A stretch of 64,000 nt of DNA from a gamma proteobacterium HdN1 (lineage in GTDB: Bacteria > Pseudomonadota > Gammaproteobacteria > Pseudomonadales > Ketobacteraceae), in the NCBI GenBank assembly GCA_000198515.1, contig FP929140.1:4066527-4130526 (forward strand), given 5' to 3'. The first letter of the stretch is position 1. Every line of letters begins with the position of its first letter. This document shows, one piece after another, positions 17,078-25,878 of the stretch. Under the pieces are notes generated by a model. The model was not told where the DNA came from. It did no database searches and saw nothing but the letters and a program-made list of their open reading frames with translations. Position numbers and translations under genes: made by a program.

Positions 17078-18211
17078 ATGGCTTCTTATTTATGGATTGA
17101 TCAGGCAGCGGCACTAAAACCGCACGCTGCTGCGCTCTCTCAGCAGAGTGTTGTCGCGCTAGACACGGAGTTTATGCGTTCGGATACCTTTTATCCGATC
17201 CTTGGGCTTCTCCAAGTCGCAAGCCAAGATACGGTGCTGCTCATTGACGGCATTGATGCGGTTTGCATGAGTATTGCCGCAGAGATGTTACTCAACGAGA
17301 ACCAGCAGCCCACATGGGTGCTGCATTCATGTGCCGAAGACCTTGAAGTCGCGCTGAACCAATGGGATGCGTTGCCCAACAGGCTTGTTGATACACAGCT
17401 TGCGGCGGCGCACCTTGGCCACCCTCGGCAGATGAGCCTGCAAAATCTGCTGGCGGTGGAATTGGGTGTTCACCTGCCAAAAGATGAGACTCGCAGCGAT
17501 TGGTGCAAACGTCCTTTAAGTAGTGCGCAACTGAGCTATGCGGCGGGCGATGTGGCGCACCTTTTGCCCTTGTGGGAAAAATTGTCCCATACGCTGCACG
17601 AGCGTGACCGTATGAGTTGGTTTACCGAGGACTGCGCTAAATTGATCGCCAAGGCGCGCAGAATTACACCTTTTGACCAGCAATATCTGTCTTTTCACGA
17701 TGCCTGGCAGATGAAAGACAAATCGCTCGCGGTTTTGCAGGCGCTCGCAGCTTGGCGTGAACAGGTCGCACGCGAGCAAAACAAGCCAAGAGGTTTTATC
17801 CTCAAAGATCCAGTGCTATATGCGATTGCAGAACGTTTACCCAAGAACGCAACGGCTTTAGCGGCAATCCCCGACATCCCTCTTAGCGCGGTGCGTAAGC
17901 ATTGCGATGAACTGCTGCACATTATTCACGCAACGGAAATCGTGCCGGAGCTGGCACGCCCTGCGCGGCCGCTTACCAATCGCCAGCGTGAACTGCTAAG
18001 ACAGCTGAAAAGCTGGCTGGAAACGCAGGCAAAAGCCCTGAATCTTCCGGTTGAGCTGCTTGCCGGGCGTAAGCAGCTTGTGCATTTGCTGCGTTTTTGG
18101 GCGGGCGAAGAGCCGGAATCTCACGAGGATTGGGTCGGTTGGCGGCAAATGCTGCTGGAACCGAACATGAAGCGAATCGCGAAGGCGTTTCAAAGCGATT
18201 TGGTTGAATAG
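17078..18211 (+). CDS. rnd: Ribonuclease D
   Basis: 377 aa 3'-5' exoribonuclease of the DEDD family, involved in tRNA 3' maturation. ExoI is VVALDTEFMRSDTFYP (residues 26-41), ExoII is in LHSCAEDLEVAL and VDTQLAAAHLG, ExoIII is LSYAAGDVAHLLPLW (Y-X3-D). The HRDC domain follows (LAAWREQVAREQNKPRGFI). Length is normal. It is followed by ycgL, as in many gammaproteobacteria. Confidence 0.95.
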   Translation: MASYLWIDQAAALKPHAAALSQQSVVALDTEFMRSDTFYPILGLLQVASQDTVLLIDGIDAVCMSIAAEMLLNENQQPTWVLHSCAEDLEVALNQWDALPNRLVDTQLAAAHLGHPRQMSLQNLLAVELGVHLPKDETRSDWCKRPLSSAQLSYAAGDVAHLLPLWEKLSHTLHERDRMSWFTEDCAKLIAKARRITPFDQQYLSFHDAWQMKDKSLAVLQALAAWREQVAREQNKPRGFILKDPVLYAIAERLPKNATALAAIPDIPLSAVRKHCDELLHIIHATEIVPELARPARPLTNRQRELLRQLKSWLETQAKALNLPVELLAGRKQLVHLLRFWAGEEPESHEDWVGWRQMLLEPNMKRIAKAFQSDLVE

Positions 18212-18282
18212 CTCTGTTGTGAGCTTCGTTTTGTTGACTTTATCTACCCGTAAGGCTTTTGGCCGTGGAGTCTTTGCCTGTG

Positions 18283-18561
18283 ATGCAGGACATGCTGTTG
18301 TGTTCAATTTATAAAAGCCCGAAAAAGGAAGGAATGTACCTATACGTTCCTCGCAAAGAGCTTTTTGCAAAGGTGCCGGAAGCTTTAATGGATGCTTTTG
18401 GTAGACCGGCCCATGTGATGGATATGCTGCTTCAACCCGGCAAGAAGCTCGCAAATGCAGACATTGACAAGGTGATGGCGGAGGTGCGCGAAAAGGGCTT
18501 CTATCTTCAAATGCCGCCGGTATCCGATGAAAACCTGCTGGATCGACATCGCCGTAGCTAG
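18283..18561 (+). CDS. ycgL: YcgL domain protein
   Basis: 92 aa from the ATG at 18283. The match to YcgL is clear: SIYKSPKKEGMYLYV, then KVPEALMDAFGRPAHVMDM, KKLANADIDKVMAEVREKGF and YLQMPP. The start is uncertain: a GTG at 18280 is better spaced from the GGAG at 18267, and an ATG at 18292 is also possible. The protein is small and soluble, and its function is not settled. The gene is coupled in order with rnd. Confidence 0.9.
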   Translation: MQDMLLCSIYKSPKKEGMYLYVPRKELFAKVPEALMDAFGRPAHVMDMLLQPGKKLANADIDKVMAEVREKGFYLQMPPVSDENLLDRHRRS

Positions 18562-18628
18562 GATGGTTACGCCGCTCTGTTCACCCCTTTTACCCTCTTG
18601 ATTATTTAGCATTTTACGAGAGTGAGCC

Positions 18629-18991
18629 GTGCTTAGTTTGAATGAATATGAAACCTTGTGGGGCGTGTATTGTGCCGCTTCTTTGTTTGCGATTTTTGCC
18701 TTTTGGGGCCTAGTGAATCCCTTGCCGGGCCGGCCCTTGCGAAACCTGTTGCGTGGGCTGTTTGCGGTGTTTCTGTTGGCGCCGGTCGATGCTGCGCCCG
18801 CCAGTGGTGATTGGGCGCCTGCGGCGTTAGTGACGTTCTTTGGATTGTTTTCGCCTGAACGTGTTCTTCCCTTGGTGGGCCCGTCTTTCTTCTTTGGTGC
18901 GGCCTTGGTTCTTATTCTTGTGCTGGCGGACTTTTTGATCCTTCAATCTACAAAAAAAGTGGCGCCGAATCTGCGCGGTGCTCGTTACTAA
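18629..18991 (+). CDS. Small inner-membrane protein, unknown
   Basis: 120 aa from a GTG. Three hydrophobic segments are visible: LWGVYCAASLFAIFAFWGLV, LLRGLFAVFLLAPVDA and SFFFGAALVLILVLADFLIL. A GTGAGCC precedes the start. The middle has a loop with AAPASGDWAPAALVTFFGLF. No family recognised. It lies between ycgL and the VWA gene, and its short length and position suggest it may serve the following VWA protein, but that is only a guess. Confidence 0.7.
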   Translation: MLSLNEYETLWGVYCAASLFAIFAFWGLVNPLPGRPLRNLLRGLFAVFLLAPVDAAPASGDWAPAALVTFFGLFSPERVLPLVGPSFFFGAALVLILVLADFLILQSTKKVAPNLRGARY

Positions 18992-19052
18992 ACCACGTAA
19001 ATCCGCTACCTACCTGCGTTCCCTAGTCTAGACTTTTAGAAGGCAACTGCTG

Positions 19053-19139
19053 ATGACGCTGTTCGGGAGGAGTTCCGCAGCGAAATGGTTCTGGCAGTAC
19101 AGATTCGAGGTTGAAGCACGGGATGAAATGCTTTGTTGA
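19053..19139 (+). CDS. Possible 28-aa small protein coupled to the VWA gene
   Basis: ATG 19053 to TGA 19137-19139. AGAAGG stands eight bases before the ATG, one of the better ribosome binding sites here. The peptide begins MTLFGRSSAAKWFWQYRFEV and ends EARDEMLC; it is rich in aromatic and charged residues. Its stop shares one base with the ATG of the VWA gene (TGATG), a classic coupling arrangement. It may be a real small protein or a leader that sets translation of the VWA gene. No family recognised. Confidence 0.5.
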   Translation: MTLFGRSSAAKWFWQYRFEVEARDEMLC

Positions 19140-22072
19140 TGGATGTAGAAGCTTCGCGCGTTGTTGAGATAACGCGCTCACTTCAGGCACATTTACTTGG
19201 CCAGCCGCAGGCAGATCGCCAGCATCAGGTACTGGAGCGGTCGGCAGGGGGAGGTGTGCGCCTTTGCTGGAGGGTAAGTGCTTGGTTCAATGGGCGATTC
19301 AATGCACTCATAGGCCTGTTGCTTCTGGCTGTGCTTTGCGCTAATTCACCTGATGTGCGAGCGGCTCCTGCGGCTGCAGTCGAACCACGGCCAGATATGC
19401 GCGTCCTGATTGATATTTCAGGCAGCATGAAGAAAACCGACCCACAAAATCTCCGCGTCCCAGCAACGAAGTTACTTCTCAATCTTGCAAAGCCGGGCAG
19501 CCGCATGGGGATCTGGACGTTTGGCCAGCATGTGGATCGTTTGGTGCCGCTTGCGACCGTTGATGCCAAGTGGAAGCAGGCTGCAGCGCGTGAGGCAAAT
19601 CGGATTAGCTCCAGCTCCCTGTATACTGCAATCGGCGATGCACTGGATGCCGCGATTCAGGGTGACTTGAAGCCCGACCCTGCATGGGAGCGTAGTGTCG
19701 TTTTGCTTTCCGATGGAATGGTGGATATTTCCAAAAATCCGGCGGATAACCAGCGCGAGCAACAGCGGATTTTTCAGGAAGTTGTGCCGCGCCTCGTTGC
19801 AGGGGGGTACAAGGTTCATGCGGTTGCGCTGTCAGAACAGGCAGATATTGAATTTCTGAAACGGCTTGCAGAGGCAACAAAAGGCCATTTCTCCATCGCA
19901 CACTCTGCTGATCAATTGATGCATGTGTTTGTGGACGCTTCCGACCGGGTTAACCAACCCTTGCAAGTTCCGCTGAAGAACGGTGGTTTTACGATTGATT
20001 CCACCATCACTGAATTTACCGTACTGGCCTATCATCGTGCCGGAAGCGCGTCGGCTCGTCTGGTTGCGCCGAGTGGTAAGAGCGTTAGCTACGATCAAAA
20101 AGACGCTTCAGTTCATTGGTTTAGTGACCCCCGCTTTGACCTCGTCACTGTGCAGAACCCTGAAAAAGGCCAATGGCGAGTGGAAGGCGATCTTGACCCC
20201 GACAATCGGGTTACCGTGGTATCCAACTTAGACCTTGCGTTTGAAGGGCTGCCGAGCGACGTTCTTGCGGGTGAAAAGCTGACTGCACGTGTTTATCTTA
20301 GTGAAAAGGGAAAGCCGATTGTTCACCCGCAATTTTTGGCGTTGATGGACATTACCTTCACGCAAAATACTCCAGACGGGCAAAAATTCGAAGGAAAGCT
20401 TAGCCGTGATAAGGCAGGCAATACGGTGGTTCCGCCGGACGGTATTTATCAAGCACTGTTAGGCAGAACGCTTACGGAAGGTGAGCAGCAGTTTTCGGTC
20501 GTGGTGGATGGGAGAACGTTTCAGCGATCCAAGCGCAGGTTGGTAACGGTTCATAAAGAGGCGCTAAGTGTTGCGCAGGAGACGGAGCTTGCGGAAGGGC
20601 GCGAGCTACAGTTTCTGGTTCTGCAGCCAAAGATTAGCTTAGTGAATCCTGAAAGTTTGGATGTAAGTGCTGACGTGATTGATCCGCAGGGGAATCGTAG
20701 CGTTCAGGGCGTACTTCGTACCACATTGGGTCAGCTGCGCGTGAACGTGCCGTCCTATAACGGCGATGGTGTTTACAAAGTACTTCTCAATGTGCGCGGA
20801 AAAACGCTGGAGGGCGCTGATTTTCAGTTGGAGCAAGGCCCCTATGAGGTAAATTACGGTAGCATAATTGCGGCTCCGCCTGTTTCTCATCAACCGTTGG
20901 GCATGCAATACCAAGAAGATGAGTCCTTGGACGTAGGGACTACAGATGATCACTCTACGGATGATCGCTCTACGGGTGAAAACGCAGAGCAGGTTGCGGA
21001 TCAATCCGCAGCGCCAGAGGTGCCAGAAGAGGCGGGTGAGGCAGATGAAAAAAGTGAGCAGAATACGCCTTCACTGCTGGAATCCTTCGGAACAGAGATT
21101 TTGTTTTCAGGCATTGCTTTTGCTAATCTTTTGCTGATCGCCTTGGGGGTTTATTTCTATCGCCGTATGCTGAAACGTCAGGATGCTGAGCAAGTGTTGC
21201 TGATGGAAACTTTTATTCGGATGAAGGAAAAACCCGCGAAGCAGCCAACGACCATGAGTAGTGGCATGAGTAGTGGCGAGGGCGATCTAACGGCAGAAAC
21301 ACCTAGCGCCGCCGCGGCCAGCAGCACAGAGAAAGCTGACCAAGCGGAAGCCCCCCCCGCATCAGGTGCTAACCCACCCTTGTTCGATCTATCGGATTTG
21401 GACGAAGACGATGGCGAGGCTACCCTCGTGCGTGAAAGTAGACAGGAAGACGAAGGAGAGCCGCTGAGCTTTGATATTCCAACGCTAGAGCCTCAAGAAA
21501 CCGCAGCGCCTATATCGAAATCATCAGAACAGAATGTCTCTGAACAACCAGAAACCGAAGAAGATCCGCTGGATGACATTGTCTTTGACGAGCCAAGCGT
21601 CTCCCGTGAAGATCGCGACTATAAAATTACTGAAGCGCCGCTTACACTAGAAGACGATGAGCTGATCGAAGTCGATGATGATTTCGATGAGGAGCCTAGC
21701 GAGGACAGTGCAGACGCGCGGCTTTCTGCCCATGCAGCGAGCCAAGCCGCGAAGCCAATCAAGGAGGAGGTTCCGCTAGAGGCAGCTGTAAACGCGCAGG
21801 AAGAAATTGAAAACGTTGCAGAAGCGGAAGAAGTCGCGGAGGAAGACGTAGACGAGCTTACGCGCATTTTGCAGGAACAAGAAGAGCTAGTAGCCCAGCT
21901 GTCGGCTTTGGAAACTGTAGAGCCGCAGCAAGAGTTGAATGAGACCGAAATGACTGAAGATCAGACAGCCGCAGGCTTAAACGATGAATCTTCAGAGACG
22001 AAGAAAAAGGCGGCGAAGCCGCAATTTCCTGACGATGACTTTATGCTCGATAACCCTAACGATCCATCGTAG
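19139..22072 (+). CDS. Large VWA-domain membrane protein with acidic cytoplasmic tail
   Basis: 977 aa from the ATG at 19139 (two TTGs just upstream are also in frame). A hydrophobic segment at about 58-75 (LIGLLLLAVLCANSPDVRA) acts as signal, followed by a VWA domain with the MIDAS motif DISGSMKKTD (about 92) and VVLLSDGMVDI (about 195). A beta-rich exported region follows. A single membrane span (about 650, FSGIAFANLLLIALGVYFY) leads to a long Glu/Asp-rich tail ending QFPDDDFMLDNPNDPS. Two short tandem repeats are in the linker regions (20941-20975; 21253-21276, MSSGMSSG). The topology suggests an envelope adhesion- or assembly-like role. The first 55 residues before the signal are unusual, so the start may be misplaced. 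Confidence 0.75.
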   Translation: MDVEASRVVEITRSLQAHLLGQPQADRQHQVLERSAGGGVRLCWRVSAWFNGRFNALIGLLLLAVLCANSPDVRAAPAAAVEPRPDMRVLIDISGSMKKTDPQNLRVPATKLLLNLAKPGSRMGIWTFGQHVDRLVPLATVDAKWKQAAAREANRISSSSLYTAIGDALDAAIQGDLKPDPAWERSVVLLSDGMVDISKNPADNQREQQRIFQEVVPRLVAGGYKVHAVALSEQADIEFLKRLAEATKGHFSIAHSADQLMHVFVDASDRVNQPLQVPLKNGGFTIDSTITEFTVLAYHRAGSASARLVAPSGKSVSYDQKDASVHWFSDPRFDLVTVQNPEKGQWRVEGDLDPDNRVTVVSNLDLAFEGLPSDVLAGEKLTARVYLSEKGKPIVHPQFLALMDITFTQNTPDGQKFEGKLSRDKAGNTVVPPDGIYQALLGRTLTEGEQQFSVVVDGRTFQRSKRRLVTVHKEALSVAQETELAEGRELQFLVLQPKISLVNPESLDVSADVIDPQGNRSVQGVLRTTLGQLRVNVPSYNGDGVYKVLLNVRGKTLEGADFQLEQGPYEVNYGSIIAAPPVSHQPLGMQYQEDESLDVGTTDDHSTDDRSTGENAEQVADQSAAPEVPEEAGEADEKSEQNTPSLLESFGTEILFSGIAFANLLLIALGVYFYRRMLKRQDAEQVLLMETFIRMKEKPAKQPTTMSSGMSSGEGDLTAETPSAAAASSTEKADQAEAPPASGANPPLFDLSDLDEDDGEATLVRESRQEDEGEPLSFDIPTLEPQETAAPISKSSEQNVSEQPETEEDPLDDIVFDEPSVSREDRDYKITEAPLTLEDDELIEVDDDFDEEPSEDSADARLSAHAASQAAKPIKEEVPLEAAVNAQEEIENVAEAEEVAEEDVDELTRILQEQEELVAQLSALETVEPQQELNETEMTEDQTAAGLNDESSETKKKAAKPQFPDDDFMLDNPNDPS

Positions 22073-22097
22073 CGGATAGAATTCTTGGAGTGATGGA

Positions 22098-22538
22098 ATG
22101 GCCTGTATTTTTTGTGACATTGTGGCGAAGACCGCACCCGCGAGCATCGTGTATGAGGACGCGCAATACCTCGCCTTTATGGATTTATTTCCAATGCGCC
22201 CGGGGCATACGCTGATCATTCCCAAACTGCATGCAGGCTTTGTATCGGAGCTAACGCCGGAACTTAGGTCGGGTGTTTTTGAACTTGGGAATCGCATTGT
22301 CGAGGCTCAGTATCGCGCTGGGCTCCCCGTGCAGGGGCACAATTTGATGATTAATGATGGCCCTGCAGCGAATCAGCATGTGCCGCATGTGCACCTGCAC
22401 GTTATTCCTCGAAGCGGTGGTGATTTGCACAAGGCTGCTTTTAGTTTTGCTGCACGTTTCACCAATCATTTTGGCCAGGAAGCGCGCCGCCGCGAGTTGG
22501 ATGCGATGGCAAAACGTATCTCCGTTGCGATGGGCTAG
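22098..22538 (+). CDS. HIT family nucleotide hydrolase
   Basis: 146 aa. MACIFCDIVAKTAPASIVYE opens the protein as in HinT/Hit-like enzymes, and the catalytic histidine triad is HVPHVHLHVIPRS. GHTLIIPKLH is the other conserved strand. Such enzymes hydrolyse AMP-lysine-type or dinucleotide substrates. CTTGGAG stands before the ATG. Its C-terminus overlaps no other gene; the DUF1631 gene starts ten bases later. Confidence 0.93.
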   Translation: MACIFCDIVAKTAPASIVYEDAQYLAFMDLFPMRPGHTLIIPKLHAGFVSELTPELRSGVFELGNRIVEAQYRAGLPVQGHNLMINDGPAANQHVPHVHLHVIPRSGGDLHKAAFSFAARFTNHFGQEARRRELDAMAKRISVAMG

Positions 22539-22548
22539 GGGAGTGATT

Positions 22549-24528
22549 GTGAGCGAGCTCTTGCAACCAGACAAGCAGCAGCCCACAGCACCCGTTACCA
22601 TCGGGGCGCGTGTGATGATGGATATTTTGCGCTACGAGACGCAGTGCACGCACGACGCTGTCCAACTAACTCCGGCGCGAAATAAATCCGCTCAGTTCGT
22701 TCTTGAAAAGACGCTCGCCAAGTTCGCCCAGCGTGAAGCCTCACGCACCTATCCGTTTATCCAAATGGATCTTGAGAGCGCGCTTGTGCAGTATATTCAA
22801 GCGGAAGGTCGGATTTTATATATGGCGGAAATGGATTGGGGGATGATACGGCTGCTGGATCAGGTGTTTCTCGATATTGCCGCCAAAGGTAAGCTGGATG
22901 AGGAGAGCCTATGGTTATTGAATCGGTTTCGCTTGCCGATGCTTTTTGGGTGTTTGGCTGACCTCTCCTTCTTTTTTTCGCGCCAGAACGTAGCGCGTCG
23001 GTTTTTGAATCTAGTAACGCTTTACCTGCTGACCACCAAGGAGCCTTTCGCACGCGACTTGCGTTTTGTGCTCGGTGGTTTAGCGACACGTATGCATGAA
23101 GCGCTCGTCGTTGGCCCTGGCAAGCTCAATGCGCTCTGCCTTGAGGGGCAGGCCTGGTTCGCCACTCACCTACAGCGTTTGAGGCAGGCACAAGAAAAGG
23201 TCAAAGAAGTGCTTGAAACGCGTGAGCGTAGGGGCTTCGCAGAGGAGCGCGTGGTCACGCTGGTCAATCATTGTATTGCCGAGAAGAAGCTTCCGCAGAT
23301 TTTAGTAGAATTTATCCTCGGCGATTGGCGTCAATTATTGCTACACACCTCAATGAGGGAGGGGGAGCAGGGCGTTGATTGGAAGCGCCAATCTCGATTG
23401 ACTGAATCCATGGTTGCATTTGTCAATGATTGCCAGACCCCGGAAGGGCGTACGCAATACCAGAAATTTCTGCCCTCGTTACTCAAGGGCGTGCAAACGT
23501 CTCTCGCTCAGCTGACCGAAGATCCTCAACTTGTGGTTGCCAAGATGGAGCCGCTGGAGCTTGTTTTGAACGCTGTGCTGCTAGGTGCTGCGCCAGATGT
23601 GGCGGTACATCCAGGTTTGCCCGTCGTTGTGCCGCCGGTGCAGACGTTTGAGCTTACGCTAGAGAACAGCCCCGCGATTGAGCGCATTCGTGGATTAGGT
23701 GTTGGCGAATGGGTGCGCTTTGTGACGCGAGAACAGCGCTTTGAAGCGTGCATGCTGGTCGTGAAAGGAACGGATAGCAGCATGTGGAGTTTTGTGAATC
23801 AGAGTGGGCAGGCGGTCGTGTCCAAAACCTTGGCGCAGTTGGGGGCGCTTCTAAATACAGGTGTCCTCGAAATTGTGGGTGAAGGCAACGCCGTTGATGA
23901 CGCTTTGAACCGCATCCTTCCCCGCTTGGCGGAAAAAGCGCTAGCCATCACGGCGGAGAAGAAAAGCGCAGCACCTCCGTTATCGCCTTGGCGAGAAAGT
24001 CTGAACTCTGCAAAGGTGAAACCAAGTTTGCCAGAGGCCAAGAATGCAGAATCACTAGAAGCCTCCGAGATTGTTGCTACCGAGATTGTTGCTACCGAGC
24101 GAGAAACAGTCACCGTAGAGCTGGACGGCGACACCAATACCAACACCAAAGATGCGCCCGATGAAGGTGTATGCAAGGTGCCAGGAGAATTTGAGGACGC
24201 TCTCACCGAAAAGCTTGCAGAAGAGCCCGAGTTGACCGAGGACGTGCAGGAAGCTGCGTATAATCTTGTGGATGGTTTACAGGTGGGCGCACGCCTTATT
24301 TGGTATAAAACTGCAGTAGAAGATGTGTCGCTAAAGCTTGCGGTAAAAATACGATCGACAGGCAAACTTGTTTTCGTGAATCATGTTGGCATTAAACTGC
24401 TTGAACTTGATCGGCCCGCACTAGCGAGAAAGATTGCGTTGGGAAGTATTGCGATTATTGATATGGGCGCAAAATTTGATTCAACCTTAGAGCGTATCGT
24501 TAAACACATCCAGCAAGATAAAAAGTAG
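22549..24528 (+). CDS. DUF1631 family protein with PilZ-like C-terminus
   Basis: 659 aa from the GTG at 22549 (AGGGGAG six bases upstream); the open frame extends back into the HIT gene but has no signal there. The core EFILGDWRQLLLHTSMREGE and WKRQSRLTESMVAFV is the DUF1631 pattern. The C-terminal region GLQVGARLIWYKTAVEDV, then KLVFVNHVGIKLLELDRPAL, resembles the degenerate PilZ-like end of this family. A 15-bp duplication at 24067-24096 gives EIVATEIVATE in the linker. It is followed by a PilZ gene 12 bases later, so both probably take part in c-di-GMP-linked control; that is inferred. Confidence 0.8.
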   Translation: MSELLQPDKQQPTAPVTIGARVMMDILRYETQCTHDAVQLTPARNKSAQFVLEKTLAKFAQREASRTYPFIQMDLESALVQYIQAEGRILYMAEMDWGMIRLLDQVFLDIAAKGKLDEESLWLLNRFRLPMLFGCLADLSFFFSRQNVARRFLNLVTLYLLTTKEPFARDLRFVLGGLATRMHEALVVGPGKLNALCLEGQAWFATHLQRLRQAQEKVKEVLETRERRGFAEERVVTLVNHCIAEKKLPQILVEFILGDWRQLLLHTSMREGEQGVDWKRQSRLTESMVAFVNDCQTPEGRTQYQKFLPSLLKGVQTSLAQLTEDPQLVVAKMEPLELVLNAVLLGAAPDVAVHPGLPVVVPPVQTFELTLENSPAIERIRGLGVGEWVRFVTREQRFEACMLVVKGTDSSMWSFVNQSGQAVVSKTLAQLGALLNTGVLEIVGEGNAVDDALNRILPRLAEKALAITAEKKSAAPPLSPWRESLNSAKVKPSLPEAKNAESLEASEIVATEIVATERETVTVELDGDTNTNTKDAPDEGVCKVPGEFEDALTEKLAEEPELTEDVQEAAYNLVDGLQVGARLIWYKTAVEDVSLKLAVKIRSTGKLVFVNHVGIKLLELDRPALARKIALGSIAIIDMGAKFDSTLERIVKHIQQDKK

Positions 24529-24540
24529 AGAGAATTCGAG

Positions 24541-24897
24541 ATGGCAGAGCAGAGAAGAGATCCGCGCAATGCCGCTTACGAGGATGTTTTCCTTGAACTC
24601 GTGGCAGAAGGCGCAGCGGGCGATATGGTTCAGAAAGTCGTGAGCTGTAAAGTCGTGGATTTTTCTGTGAGTGGCGTGAAACTGTTTGTAGATTATCCCA
24701 TCCCCGTCGGCACCATTGTCAATATGTGCGTTGTCATGGCAGGGGCAGAGCGCCGCTTCAATTTGATCACGGAGCTCCGCTGGATTCGGGACGCGAGTGA
24801 CCCCGGCTGGTTCTTTGCGGGCTTTGAAATTTATGAAGGCGAGATGACGGATTGCGATGCTTGGTACCAGTTCACTCGCCAGTTTCATGGCGAATAA
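24541..24897 (+). CDS. PilZ domain protein
   Basis: 118 aa. RRDPRNAAYE at the N-terminus supplies the RxxxR c-di-GMP motif, and VVDFSVSGVKLFVD the D/N-x-S-x-x-G motif. A single domain with no membrane segment. It would bind c-di-GMP and act on a partner, perhaps the DUF1631 protein encoded 12 bases upstream. GAGAGAATTCGAG lies before the ATG. Confidence 0.88.
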   Translation: MAEQRRDPRNAAYEDVFLELVAEGAAGDMVQKVVSCKVVDFSVSGVKLFVDYPIPVGTIVNMCVVMAGAERRFNLITELRWIRDASDPGWFFAGFEIYEGEMTDCDAWYQFTRQFHGE

Positions 24898-24969
24898 ATA
24901 GGCTTTTGCGATCGGCTGCGCATTAGGTACACTTGACGGACATTCCCACCCTACGCAGTGAGGTTTTTC

Positions 24970-25812
24970 ATGCAATTTCAAGGGACTGGCACCTATGTCG
25001 CCACTGACGATCTAAAACTAGCGGTCAACGCAGCCATTGCACTGAAGCGGCCTCTGCTGATTAAAGGGGAGCCGGGCACGGGTAAGACCATGCTGGCGGA
25101 GGAGGTGGCAGGTGCGCTGGGGCTGCGCTTGCTGCAGTGGCACATAAAATCGACGACGAAAGCGCAGCAAGGGCTTTACGAGTACGATGCGGTGTCGCGT
25201 TTGCGGGATTCCCAGTTGGGGGATGACCGAGTTCACGACATTCGTAACTACATCAAAAAGGGGAAACTCTGGGAAGCATTTGATGCCGATGAACAGGTTG
25301 TTTTGCTGATCGACGAGATTGACAAAGCAGACATCGAATTCCCCAACGACCTCTTGCTAGAACTTGATCGCATGGAATTCCATGTCTATGAGCTGCAAGA
25401 GACGATCAAGGCTCGGATTCGCCCCATCGTGATCATTACGTCGAACAACGAAAAAGAGCTACCGGATGCGTTCTTGCGCCGCTGCTTCTTCCACTACATC
25501 AATTTCCCCGATCAGAGCACGATGGAGAAAATTATTGAGGTGCACCACCCCGGCATCAAGCAGTCGCTGATCAAAGAGGCAATGGAGATTTTCTTCGAGC
25601 TGCGCAAAGTGCCGGGCCTCAAGAAAAAGCCTTCTACATCGGAATTGATTGACTGGCTGAAACTGTTGCTGGCGGATGAAATTCCAGAAGATATTCTGCG
25701 CAACCGCGACACCACTAAAGCCATTCCACCGCTGTACGGCGCACTACTCAAGAATGAGCAGGATGTGCATTTGCTGGAACGCCTCGCATTCATGAATCGA
25801 CGTGAGCGATAA
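24970..25812 (+). CDS. MoxR-family AAA+ ATPase
   Basis: 280 aa from the ATG at 24970 (GTGAGG six bases before it). Walker A is IKGEPGTGKTMLAEEVA, Walker B is VVLLIDEIDKADIEFP, and FLRRCFFHYINFPD is the arginine-finger region. MoxR ATPases work with VWA proteins as chaperone pairs to mature enzyme complexes. The VWA partner gene follows 66 bases downstream. The client is unknown. Confidence 0.92.
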   Translation: MQFQGTGTYVATDDLKLAVNAAIALKRPLLIKGEPGTGKTMLAEEVAGALGLRLLQWHIKSTTKAQQGLYEYDAVSRLRDSQLGDDRVHDIRNYIKKGKLWEAFDADEQVVLLIDEIDKADIEFPNDLLLELDRMEFHVYELQETIKARIRPIVIITSNNEKELPDAFLRRCFFHYINFPDQSTMEKIIEVHHPGIKQSLIKEAMEIFFELRKVPGLKKKPSTSELIDWLKLLLADEIPEDILRNRDTTKAIPPLYGALLKNEQDVHLLERLAFMNRRER

Positions 25813-25878
25813 GCTACACGTGCGTGTGTTTCAGCCCAGGCTCGCCGGGGAAATTTCTGCATTCGTTGGAGAACGAAC

